DNA from: Pedobacter boryungensis
Lineage (GTDB): Bacteria > Bacteroidota > Bacteroidia > Sphingobacteriales > Sphingobacteriaceae
DNA: 64,000 nucleotides
Direction of reading: 5' to 3'
Assembly: GCF_013204825.1 (NCBI RefSeq)
Contig: NZ_JABMKV010000001.1
Location: 248,001 to 312,000, forward strand
A program made the translations under genes and the position numbers. The notes under the pieces are model-generated. The model was not told the origin of the DNA and ran no database searches. It was given only the letters and a program-made list of their open reading frames with translations. Shown here in pieces: positions 54,828-63,174 of the stretch (positions are counted from its first letter, which is position 1; each line of letters begins with the position of its first letter).

Positions 54828-56603
54828 CTACAATTCACTGGTCATCTTTCCTAAAAACACTTTTTCTTCTTCATTTAAAAAAGGACTTAATTTGGCATAC
54901 ACATTAGCATGGTAGGTGTTTAACCAATCGATATGTGCTTTTTCTAATAATTCTTTTTTAACTAATGTAGTGTCAATTGGTGCAAGTGTTAAGGTTTCAA
55001 AAGCGTAAAACTCATTAAACTCATTGGTTTGGTCGGCAATGGTTAATACTAAATTTTCTATACGAATACCATGTTTGCCAGAACGGTAAATGCCAGGCTC
55101 GATAGAAGTAATCATACCTAATTCTACGGGAATAGGAGTTGCAGTAGCATTAAAGATTTGGGGTCCTTCATGTACGTTTAAGAAATAACCTACACCATGA
55201 CCTGTTCCGTGACCATAATTTAAAGCATAATCCCACATTGGTCTGCGTGTAATGGCATCAATCTGATAACCACAAGTGCCCTTTGGAAAACGAGTTTTAC
55301 AACCTTCAATCATTGCTTTTAACACTAAGGTATAATCAATTCTCTCTTCTTCAGTGTTATTTCCCATTGGAAGCACACGTGTGATATCGGTAGTTCCATA
55401 ACGATACTGACCGCCCGAATCCACTAAAAATAAGCCGTCTGATTGGATGGCTACATCACTTTCTGCTGAAGCTGCATAGTGAGGCAAAGCACCATGTGAC
55501 TTATAGCCAGCAATAGTGTTAAAACTTTCACCTATAAAACCATTTTGATTAGCTCTAAATGCTTTCAATTGAGCAGCAGCAGATAATTCTGTAATTTCTG
55601 TTTTGCCAATGGTATCCTTTACCCATTTTAAGAATTGTGTAATTGCAACACCGTCTTTAATCATTGCCCGACGTGTATTGGCAACTTCTATTTCATTTTT
55701 TACTGCTTTTAATTGTGTAGAAGGATTAGTTTCTAATATACGCTTAACAGAGGTAGGGATAAGTTTATATAATGCAAAACAGTTGCGCTTTGGATCAATT
55801 AATATTGAACTTTCAGCTGGTAAAAATTTTAAATCATTGGCAATAGAGTCGTAAGCCAAAATCTCTACACCACTTTTTGCTAAACTAGCTTTATCTGCTG
55901 CATTTAATTTATCATGTTGAATGTACAAAGTAGCCTGATTTTCAGAAATCAATGCAAAACTTAAAACTACAGGATTATAGCTTACATCAGCTCCGCGAAT
56001 ATTAAATAACCATGCTAAATCATCTAACGAGGAGATTAAATGGTATTCTGCATGATGTTTTTTTAAGGCTTCTCTAACTTTTTCTAGCTTTGAACTAACC
56101 GACTGGCCAATACATTCATCAGCTACTAAAAATGCTGGATGAGTAGGTAAGGCTGGTCTGTTTTCCCAAATTGGGCTTAGGTAATCTTTGTGTTGAAAAT
56201 TAATTTGTTTGTAGGCCAGCTCTTTGTGCAAAAGCTCTCCCAATAGGATAGAAACCAGTTTCTCATCAAAGCCAATAATAGCGCCTTTTGGTAAAGTTTC
56301 GCCAAGCCATTGGATATATTCTGGATTACCTTGGATTTTAAGTTTTACCAATTCAAAACCGCTATCTTTTAATTGCTCTTCCGCTTGTTCGAAATACCTG
56401 AAATCTGCCCATAAACCTGCAAAATCTTGTGTAATTACTACTGTACTTACAGAGCCTTTAAAGCCTGTTGTGAAAGTAATGCACTTGTAATGATCAGGTA
56501 AATATTCACTAATATGAGGGTCTGCAGAAGGAATAATGTAAGCAGCTACACCGTCAGTTTTCATTTGTTGACGGATGGCATTCAATTTTTCAGGATAAGT
56601 CAT
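54828..56603 (-). CDS. Aminopeptidase P (M24B, Xaa-Pro aminopeptidase)
   Basis: 591 residues from ATG 56603. Two N-terminal creatinase-like domains (about 1-300) precede the M24 catalytic domain with the metal ligands: LVDSGGQY then GTTDITR (two Asp), GHGTGHGVG (His), TSIEPGIYR (Glu) and GIRIENLVL (Glu). It matches the three-domain aminopeptidase P of eukaryotes and Bacteroidota. It frees the N-terminal residue ahead of proline or hydroxyproline. Its position beside the hydroxyproline operon and its regulator suggests a supply role, which is inference. Confidence 0.93.
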   Translation of the reverse strand: MTYPEKLNAIRQQMKTDGVAAYIIPSADPHISEYLPDHYKCITFTTGFKGSVSTVVITQDFAGLWADFRYFEQAEEQLKDSGFELVKLKIQGNPEYIQWLGETLPKGAIIGFDEKLVSILLGELLHKELAYKQINFQHKDYLSPIWENRPALPTHPAFLVADECIGQSVSSKLEKVREALKKHHAEYHLISSLDDLAWLFNIRGADVSYNPVVLSFALISENQATLYIQHDKLNAADKASLAKSGVEILAYDSIANDLKFLPAESSILIDPKRNCFALYKLIPTSVKRILETNPSTQLKAVKNEIEVANTRRAMIKDGVAITQFLKWVKDTIGKTEITELSAAAQLKAFRANQNGFIGESFNTIAGYKSHGALPHYAASAESDVAIQSDGLFLVDSGGQYRYGTTDITRVLPMGNNTEEERIDYTLVLKAMIEGCKTRFPKGTCGYQIDAITRRPMWDYALNYGHGTGHGVGYFLNVHEGPQIFNATATPIPVELGMITSIEPGIYRSGKHGIRIENLVLTIADQTNEFNEFYAFETLTLAPIDTTLVKKELLEKAHIDWLNTYHANVYAKLSPFLNEEEKVFLGKMTSEL

Positions 56604-56677
56604 GTGCAAATGTGATAAAGAAATAGGAAATGAAGAAATTGTTTAATCATTTCATTGTTAATTGTTAAATACTAGTA

Positions 56678-57559
56678 CTAAACTTTAAGATTTTTAAAAT
56701 AATGATTGAGATATGTTTTAGGCGCTTCGCCTTTAACAGATTTAAATACCCTATTAAAATTGGTCACGCTATTAAAACCGCAGGTGTACACCACTGTTGC
56801 AATATTTTCAAATTTGCCACTGGTTAATTTCTTGCATGCCTCATTAATTCGTAATTCATTTAAAAAGGAAACGAAGGTTTGTCGAGTGTGCCTTTTAAAA
56901 TATCTACAAAATGCTTGTGGCGTCATGTGGGCTTCTGCTGCAACTTCTTCCAAACTAATTTGACGTTCGTAATGTTGCATCAAGTAATTAAATATGTTCC
57001 CAATGCGTATACCCTCACTTTCAGAAAAGCTAGCCATTTTTGCAGTGGACAAGGTTTCTCCTTGATTTCCAATTTGATAAAGCGTTTGTAATAAGTCTAA
57101 AAATTTAATAATAACTTCTTGATTTTTAGCATACTGTACACTTAGCATGCGTTGGATAATACTTTCGGTATGTGATTCTGGAATTTTATAGCCACTTTGT
57201 TTTTGCTGTAAAAATGAAAGTAGCAATTGCATTTCAGGCAAGGCCAAAATAGGAGCTAATTTCCCATTGGGATCAAAGAAAATCATCAATGCCTGAATTT
57301 TTAAATCACTTCCTTCTTCAAAATATTCTGGATTGCTTTTAAACAAATGAGGTTGGTTTGCGCCTAATAAATAAATATCGTTCTTTCTAAACGCATGCAT
57401 ATTATTGTCCACTACTAGCGTTCCTTCGCCTTCTTTTATCCAGATTAATTGAGCTTCCTTATGGCGATGTAAATAAGGGTAAAAATGCGCCATATTATCT
57501 TCTTGTACAATAATTGTACGATCATGGGCTACAGGAATAGTGAACTGTAAAACTTTCAT
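56678..57559 (-). CDS. AraC-family regulator of the hydroxyproline operon (proposed)
   Basis: 293 residues. N-terminal cupin-like sensor domain (HRHKEAQLIWIKEGEGTLVV near residue 32) and a C-terminal AraC double HTH (about 195-288) with EVAAEAHMTPQAFCRYFKRHTRQTFVSFLNEL and VVYTCGFNSVTNFNRVFK. It is divergent from the hydroxyproline genes, with a 226-base shared region, the typical position of an activator for such an operon. Effector is unknown; hydroxyproline or its epimer is the natural guess. Confidence 0.9.
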   Translation of the reverse strand: MKVLQFTIPVAHDRTIIVQEDNMAHFYPYLHRHKEAQLIWIKEGEGTLVVDNNMHAFRKNDIYLLGANQPHLFKSNPEYFEEGSDLKIQALMIFFDPNGKLAPILALPEMQLLLSFLQQKQSGYKIPESHTESIIQRMLSVQYAKNQEVIIKFLDLLQTLYQIGNQGETLSTAKMASFSESEGIRIGNIFNYLMQHYERQISLEEVAAEAHMTPQAFCRYFKRHTRQTFVSFLNELRINEACKKLTSGKFENIATVVYTCGFNSVTNFNRVFKSVKGEAPKTYLNHYFKNLKV

Positions 57560-57760
57560 TTCAATGAATTAATCTAATATTAACTTAATTAATGAGTTAA
57601 AATAAATTATTAGGTTAAAATAAGATAAATTAAATCAATTATTTACGCTAGGTAGAAATAACTTGCTAATATTAGTTCATTCTATTAAGAAATGAACTTT
57701 AAAGTTAATATCCGTCTATTATTCATTAAATCTGGTTAAATAAGATAGTCGATCTCCTAT

Positions 57761-57768
57761 TACATTTG
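57761..57768 (+). promoter_or_regulatory. -7 promoter box of the hydroxyproline operon
   Basis: TACATTTG, a perfect TAnnTTTG box, ends 17 bases before ATG 57786. No clear -33 element lies at the usual distance, which fits activator-dependent transcription. Confidence 0.6.
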
Positions 57769-57785
57769 ACTAAACTAAATTGAAT

Positions 57786-58703
57786 ATGAAACATGTTGCT
57801 TGGCAAGGCGTTTATCCAGCGCTTTTAACTCCTTTTACAGAAAACGATACGATTGATTATCCTTTATTTCAAAAAAACTTAGATGCTCAATTGGCTGCAG
57901 GTGTAGATGGGATTATTATTTGTGGCTCTTTGGGCGAGGCTAGTACCTTGACAAAAGAAGAGAAAGCTGAATTTTTAACCTATACAGTTAAGGCGGTAAA
58001 TGGTAAAGTTCCTGTAATTATTAATGTAGCCGAGCAAATCACAAGCGTGGCTATTGCTATGGCTCAAGAAGCGGAACAATTAGGTGCTGATGGCATTATG
58101 TTATTACCGCCGTTAAAATATAAAGCAGATGATAACGAAGTGGTTACTTATTTTAAAGCCATAGCTTCTGCTATTAAATTGCCTATTTTAATTTATAATA
58201 ATCCGGTAGATTATGGGATTAAAGTAACGTTGGCAATGTTTGAAGAATTGATGCCTTATGAAAACATTCAGGCAGTAAAAGAAAGTACTCGAGATTTGGC
58301 AAATGTGACCAATATGATTAATAAATTTGGTAACAGATTTAAGATTTTAGGTGGAGTTGATACGATTTCTCTAGAGTGTTTAGTATTAGGTGCGGATGGT
58401 TTAGTAGCAGGTTTAGTGGATGCTTTTCCAGAAGAAACAGTAGCTATTTACAGATTGGTAAAAGCCAAACGATACGATGAAGCAGTTGCAATTTATAGAT
58501 GGTTTATGCCGTTGTTAGAATTAGATATTCATCCTAAATTAGTACAGTACATTAAACTCGCTGCAACTGCTGCAGGTATTGGTTCTGAATATGTAAGAGC
58601 ACCAAGACTTATGGTAAAAGGAGCAGAACGAGAACGTGTAATGAAAATTATAAATGATGCATTAGCAAGTCGCCCTCAATTACCTGATTACTTAAATTTA
58701 TAA
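57786..58703 (+). CDS. Dihydrodipicolinate synthase family protein, likely 1-pyrroline-4-hydroxy-2-carboxylate deaminase
   Basis: 305 residues from ATG 57786 (a TTG two codons earlier is possible). It is a DapA-family barrel: GGSLGEAS-like loop (CGSLGEASTL), catalytic Tyr 137 in LIYNNP and Schiff-base Lys 165 in IQAVKEST. In this neighbourhood it should deaminate 1-pyrroline-4-hydroxy-2-carboxylate to alpha-ketoglutarate semialdehyde. DapA itself is unlikely because the substrate-binding Arg near the C-terminal part is not evident. It is the first gene of the operon, ten bases before the next. Confidence 0.88.
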   Translation: MKHVAWQGVYPALLTPFTENDTIDYPLFQKNLDAQLAAGVDGIIICGSLGEASTLTKEEKAEFLTYTVKAVNGKVPVIINVAEQITSVAIAMAQEAEQLGADGIMLLPPLKYKADDNEVVTYFKAIASAIKLPILIYNNPVDYGIKVTLAMFEELMPYENIQAVKESTRDLANVTNMINKFGNRFKILGGVDTISLECLVLGADGLVAGLVDAFPEETVAIYRLVKAKRYDEAVAIYRWFMPLLELDIHPKLVQYIKLAATAAGIGSEYVRAPRLMVKGAERERVMKIINDALASRPQLPDYLNL

Positions 58704-58713
58704 AAGAACATTT

Positions 58714-60198
58714 ATGTATAACGATACCACACAGGCTGAGCTAGATCAAGTGTTAGTAAAAGCTGTAAATGCTTTTCATCAGTATAAAACATTTTCTTTG
58801 GCGCAACGTGCAAATTTTATGCGCACCATTGCTCAAGAAATAGAAGCATTAGGAGATGAATTAATTCAAACAGCTATGGCAGAAACCAACTTGCCAGAAG
58901 CACGCTTAGTTGGGGAGAGAGCAAGAACTATGTTTCAATTAACAAGTTATGCAGCGGCGGCCGAGCAAGGTAATTGGTTAGAAGCTAGTATCCATACAGC
59001 TGTGCCAGACAAAACTCCACCAAAGCCAGATTTACGCAAAATGTTAGTTCCTTTGGGGCCAGTAGTTGTATTTGGTGCTAGTAATTTTCCCTTTGCTTAC
59101 TCAACTGCAGGTGGAGATACTGCCTGTGCATTTGCTGCGGGTTGCCCGGTAATTGTTAAAGCGCATCCAGCACATGCTCAAACATCTACATTAATGGCTA
59201 ATGCGATTTTAACAGCTGCAAAGAAATGTAATATGCCCGATGGTATTTTTAGTCATGTTTATGGTGCAGGATTTGAAGTTGGAGAATACTTAGCTAAACA
59301 CGATGCTGTAAAAGCCATTGGTTTTACCGGGTCTTTTGGTGGGGGAAAAGCACTGTTTGATTGGGCAAACCAACGTAAAAATCCTATTCCTGTTTTTGCA
59401 GAAATGGGGAGTGTAAATCCAATCTTTATTTTACCAGAAAAAGTAGAATTAGAATCTGAAAGTTTAGCAAAGCAACTAGCAGGTTCTATTACCTTAGGTA
59501 TGGGGCAATTTTGCACCAATCCAGGTTTACTCATTACAATAAACAGTGAAGGTTTAGAACGCTTCATCCAACACCTGAAAAGAGAAATAAAAAGTGTAAG
59601 CCCTGCAAAAATGTTGCATCAAGGAATTGCTACAAATTACGCAGAAAAGTTAACAAAGGCATTGGCGCAAAAAGGAGTGCAATTGATTTCTCAAACTGAT
59701 GAAGAAATAGAAGAAGGCAAAGGTTTAATTACTTTAGCAACAACAAATGGGAAAACCTTTTTAGAGAACCCAATTTTGCATCAAGAGGTTTTTGGCCCAT
59801 ATTCTTTGATTGTACAATGTGCAGATGAAAAAGAATTTTTAGAAGTTGCCAAAGCATTAGAAGGACAATTGACAGCTACCTTAATGGCTACGCCAAACGA
59901 CATTAGAGCACACCAAGATTTGTTAAATTACATACAAGATATTTGCGGACGTTTTATTTTGAATAACGTACCTACAGGTGTGGATGTAAGTTTACCAATG
60001 CATCATGGTGGGCCATTTCCTGCAAGTACAGATAGTCGTTTTACATCTGTTGGTGCAGACGGCATTAAACGCTTTGCTCGCCCTTTATCTTATCAAAATT
60101 GGGATGATGAGTTTTTGCCAGATGAATTGAAAAACACAAATCCATTGCAAATTTGGAGAACAGTAAATAATGAATTAACCCGCGAACAAATTTCATGA
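58714..60198 (+). CDS. Aldehyde dehydrogenase, likely alpha-ketoglutarate semialdehyde dehydrogenase
   Basis: 494 residues. NADP-binding fold with GFTGSFGGGKALF near 203, catalytic Glu 230 in FAEMGSVNP and nucleophile Cys 267 in MGQFCTNPG. The 2,5-dioxovalerate dehydrogenase type (KGSADH) is supported by the length, by the FAEMGSVNP and GQFCTNPG motifs and by the neighbours. It gives 2-oxoglutarate, which enters the citric acid cycle. Its last bases overlap the epimerase start (ATGA). Confidence 0.9.
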   Translation: MYNDTTQAELDQVLVKAVNAFHQYKTFSLAQRANFMRTIAQEIEALGDELIQTAMAETNLPEARLVGERARTMFQLTSYAAAAEQGNWLEASIHTAVPDKTPPKPDLRKMLVPLGPVVVFGASNFPFAYSTAGGDTACAFAAGCPVIVKAHPAHAQTSTLMANAILTAAKKCNMPDGIFSHVYGAGFEVGEYLAKHDAVKAIGFTGSFGGGKALFDWANQRKNPIPVFAEMGSVNPIFILPEKVELESESLAKQLAGSITLGMGQFCTNPGLLITINSEGLERFIQHLKREIKSVSPAKMLHQGIATNYAEKLTKALAQKGVQLISQTDEEIEEGKGLITLATTNGKTFLENPILHQEVFGPYSLIVQCADEKEFLEVAKALEGQLTATLMATPNDIRAHQDLLNYIQDICGRFILNNVPTGVDVSLPMHHGGPFPASTDSRFTSVGADGIKRFARPLSYQNWDDEFLPDELKNTNPLQIWRTVNNELTREQIS

Positions 60199-61193
60199 AG
60201 AAAACATTTAGCTGTATAGATGCTCACACCTGTGGAAATCCAGTAAGAGTAGTAGCAGGTGGTGGTCCATTATTGGTAGGAAATAGTATGATGGAACGTC
60301 GCTTACATTTCATTAAGGAATACGATTGGATTCGCAAAGGATTAATGTTCGAGCCTCGTGGACATGATATGATGAGCGGAAGTATTTTATATCCGCCAAT
60401 AGATCCAACAAACGATATTGGCGTGTTGTACATTGAAACCAGCGGATGTTTACCCATGTGTGGTCATGGTACAATTGGTACAGTAACTATTGCTATTGAA
60501 GAAGGATTAGTCATTCCAAAAGTTCCTGGAAAGTTACGTTTAGAAACTCCAGCTGGTTTAGTTTTGGTAGAATATGTACAAATTGATGGAAAAGTTAAAT
60601 CCGTAAAACTCATTAACATTAAGTCATTTCTAGCCGCCGAAGGATTAACTGTGGAATGCCCAGAGTTAGGAGAATTAATAGTTGATGTGGCCTACGGTGG
60701 GAATTTCTATGCAATTGTAGATCCACAAAAAAACTTTAAAGGCTTAGAGAATTATACTGCAGATCAATTAATTAGTTGGAGTAGAACATGTCGCAAGTTG
60801 ATGAATCAAAAGTATACTTTTGTACATCCAGAAGATCCGAATATTAATGGATTAAGTCATTTTTTATGGGCAGGAGCGACAATCTCTCCTGAAGCAACAG
60901 CTAGAAATGCCGTTTTTTATGGTGATAAAGCGATCGATCGTTCACCTTGTGGTACAGGAACATCGGCCCGTATGGCGCAATGGTTTGCGAAAGGGAAATT
61001 AAAAAAAGGTGATCGATTTGTACATGAAAGTATTATTGGTTCTCAATTTATTGGCACGATAGAAGAAGAAACTACTATCAATGGTCAACCAGCAATTGTG
61101 CCAGGTATAGAAGGTTGGGCTAAAGTTACAGGGTACAATACCATTTTTATAGATGATGATGATCCATACGCACATGGTTTTCAGGTAATATAG
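60195..61193 (+). CDS. 4-hydroxyproline 2-epimerase
   Basis: 332 residues, proline-racemase family. Both catalytic cysteines are present: Cys 89 in MCGHGTIG and Cys 252 in SPCGTGTSA. Two Cys mean racemase/epimerase chemistry, while the dehydratase relatives have Thr at the second site. It turns trans-4-hydroxy-L-proline into cis-4-hydroxy-D-proline, the first step of the route. The ATG overlaps the previous stop by four bases. Confidence 0.93.
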   Translation: MKKTFSCIDAHTCGNPVRVVAGGGPLLVGNSMMERRLHFIKEYDWIRKGLMFEPRGHDMMSGSILYPPIDPTNDIGVLYIETSGCLPMCGHGTIGTVTIAIEEGLVIPKVPGKLRLETPAGLVLVEYVQIDGKVKSVKLINIKSFLAAEGLTVECPELGELIVDVAYGGNFYAIVDPQKNFKGLENYTADQLISWSRTCRKLMNQKYTFVHPEDPNINGLSHFLWAGATISPEATARNAVFYGDKAIDRSPCGTGTSARMAQWFAKGKLKKGDRFVHESIIGSQFIGTIEEETTINGQPAIVPGIEGWAKVTGYNTIFIDDDDPYAHGFQVI

Positions 61194-61232
61194 GCTTGAT
61201 GAAGTAATAATGAACCAGTGACTAATGAACTA

Positions 61233-62501
61233 ATGAACGAATCATCTCTAAAAAATAAAGGCAATATCACGATCATCGGCGCAGGAATTATCGGCTTGTG
61301 TTCTGCATATTATCTCACAAAACAAGGTTTTAAAGTAACACTTTTAGATCAAGGTGACTTACTCAACAACTGTTCTTCAGGTAACGCGGGTATGATTGTA
61401 CCAAGTCACTTCGTTCCTTTAGCAGCACCTGGAATGATTAGCAAAGGTATCAAATGGATGTTCGATAGTAAAAGTCCATTTTATGTGAAACCTTCTTTAA
61501 ACCCGAAACTGATTTCTTGGGGATTAAAATTCTGGAAATACGCCAACCAACAGCATGTAGATCGTGTTGCAGAACCCTTACGAGATTTACATTTATTGAG
61601 TAAAGAATTATATGATGAGCTTGCTAAAGAACCAGAATTGAATTTTGGTCTAGAGAAAAGGGGTATTTTAATGCTGTATAAAAATCAAGCTACAGGTGAT
61701 GAAGAAATCCATTTGGCTAAAAAAGCACAACAATTAGGGCTAGATGTAGCAATTCTAAATGCCAAAGAAACACAGGATTTAGAGCCAAATACAGAATTAG
61801 ACATCCTAGGATCAGTGCATTATCGTTGTGATGCACATCTATATCCCAATGATTTGGTAAAACAGTTGATTGCCTATTTAAAAACTAATGGTGCTGAAAT
61901 CATTACCAATTGTAAGGTTAACGGATTAGAAACTACAAATGGAGAGATTAAAACTATTCATACTTCAAGTGGAGATTTTAGAGCTGATACAGTCGTGATG
62001 ACAGGCGGTTCTTGGTTGCCAGAATTGGCCCATCAAGCTCATATGAACATTCCAATTATGCCAGGTAAAGGGTATTCTTTTATGGTTGATCCGATTAAGC
62101 AAATTCAACATCCAGCCTTGTTATTAGAAGCTAGAGTTGCAGTAACGCCAATGAATGATCAGGTACGTTTTGGTGGCACCATGGAAATTGCACCGATTAA
62201 TCACAAAGTGAATATGAATAGGGTTCAGGGTATTGTAAATTCTATCCCTCAATATTATCCAGATTACCAAGTTGCTATTCCTCAAATCGATAAAATATGG
62301 TATGGTTTCAGACCATGTTCCCCAGACGGTTTGCCTTATATCGGTTATAGTAAAAGATTGAAAAATCTCGTTGTAGCCAGTGGTCATGGGATGATGGGAG
62401 TTAGTTTAGCACCCATCACTGGTAAATTAGTTTCAGAATTAATAACAGATGCCAAATTGTCTACACCCATTACTATTTATTCGCCAAACCGATTTAATTA
62501 G
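61233..62501 (+). CDS. FAD-dependent D-amino acid oxidase/dehydrogenase, likely cis-4-hydroxy-D-proline oxidase
   Basis: 422 residues from ATG 61233 (a GTG five codons earlier is possible). FAD site TIIGAGIIGLCSAYYL at the N-terminus; DAO-type features include GNAGMIVPSHFVPLAAPG and the C-terminal GHGMMGVSLAPITGKLVSEL. It would oxidise cis-4-hydroxy-D-proline to the pyrroline acid. No partner subunits (HypO-type heterotrimers) are present, so this is a single-subunit type. It is the last gene of the operon. Confidence 0.9.
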   Translation: MNESSLKNKGNITIIGAGIIGLCSAYYLTKQGFKVTLLDQGDLLNNCSSGNAGMIVPSHFVPLAAPGMISKGIKWMFDSKSPFYVKPSLNPKLISWGLKFWKYANQQHVDRVAEPLRDLHLLSKELYDELAKEPELNFGLEKRGILMLYKNQATGDEEIHLAKKAQQLGLDVAILNAKETQDLEPNTELDILGSVHYRCDAHLYPNDLVKQLIAYLKTNGAEIITNCKVNGLETTNGEIKTIHTSSGDFRADTVVMTGGSWLPELAHQAHMNIPIMPGKGYSFMVDPIKQIQHPALLLEARVAVTPMNDQVRFGGTMEIAPINHKVNMNRVQGIVNSIPQYYPDYQVAIPQIDKIWYGFRPCSPDGLPYIGYSKRLKNLVVASGHGMMGVSLAPITGKLVSELITDAKLSTPITIYSPNRFN

Positions 62502-62583
62502 TGAGTGAATTTGATTATAAATCATCTTTGTTCCTGCTAAAATCACTTCCAATGAATTTTTTTCAAAACTCGCATTTTAATAT

Positions 62584-62591
62584 TAGCTTTG
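62584..62591 (+). promoter_or_regulatory. -7 promoter box of the Rrf2 regulator
   Basis: TAGCTTTG fits TAnnTTTG and ends seven bases before ATG 62599, so the mRNA may be leaderless. Confidence 0.45.
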
Positions 62592-62598
62592 TTTTTAT

Positions 62599-63027
62599 AT
62601 GCTATCCAAGAAAACAAAGTACGCTATAAAAGCGCTGGTAGTTTTAGGGAAGAACCTATCTCAACCACCAATGCAAATCGCTCGTATCGCAGAGGAAGAG
62701 CATATTCCAAAGAAATTTTTAGAACAAATCTTGCTAGATCTCCGCAATGCGGGATATTTATACAGTAAAAAAGGAGCTGGAGGTGGTTATAGCCTAAATA
62801 AAAATCCAGAAGATATTTACTTGGTAGATATTTTACGTATTACGGATGGTCCGATTGCAATGGTACCATGTGCCAGTTTAAAATTTTATCACAAATGTGA
62901 AGAATGCCATGATGAAGTAACTTGCGGTATTCGTAAGGCATTTATTGATGTTAGAGATGCTAGCTTAAAGGTTTTAAGCGAAACTAGCATAGCTAATATT
63001 ATCGAAAGAGAAAAGCTACCAGCCTAA
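62599..63027 (+). CDS. Rrf2-family transcriptional regulator
   Basis: 142 residues. Winged HTH with YAIKALVVLGK, IARIAEEEHIPKKFLEQILLDLRNAGYLYSKKGAGGGY, characteristic of Rrf2. Four Cys in the C-terminal half (PCASLKFYHKCEECHDEVTC, with the pattern CxxC...C) could bind an iron-sulfur cluster, but CymR-like cysteine-metabolism regulators also share the fold. It stands 147 bases before a sulfite/nitrite reductase gene and probably controls it. Confidence 0.92.
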   Translation: MLSKKTKYAIKALVVLGKNLSQPPMQIARIAEEEHIPKKFLEQILLDLRNAGYLYSKKGAGGGYSLNKNPEDIYLVDILRITDGPIAMVPCASLKFYHKCEECHDEVTCGIRKAFIDVRDASLKVLSETSIANIIEREKLPA

Positions 63028-63096
63028 ATTAAAACACTATTTATCTTGTTGAAAATTATTTTATAAATAAAGTCTACTAATTCTATGTACTTTATA

Positions 63097-63104
63097 TATA
63101 TTTG
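63097..63104 (+). promoter_or_regulatory. -7 promoter box of the sulfite/nitrite reductase gene
   Basis: TATATTTG, a perfect TAnnTTTG box. It directly abuts the first of two palindromes, so a bound repressor would cover the start site. Confidence 0.6.
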
Positions 63105-63105
63105 C

Positions 63106-63159
63106 CAAATCATTATTTGTTTTGCTTACAAATAGGTGGTCTAAAGCAAATGATATTTG
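63106..63159. promoter_or_regulatory. Twin CAAAT-N3/4-ATTTG palindromes, candidate operators
   Basis: CAAATCATTATTTG (63106-63119) and CAAATGATATTTG (63147-63159) are two palindromes with the same half-sites and centres about 40 bases apart. They also pair with each other into one long hairpin (63104-63110 with 63155-63161; 63115-63124 with 63142-63151). They lie between the -7 box and the start codon. Confidence 0.6.
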
Positions 63160-63174
63160 GCGAAAAATAACTTT

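Noticed and set aside
63105-63174. A SAM-type riboswitch before the sulfite/nitrite reductase gene
   Set aside because: The stretch is only about 70 bases and shows simple palindromes without the conserved multi-stem cores of SAM riboswitches.
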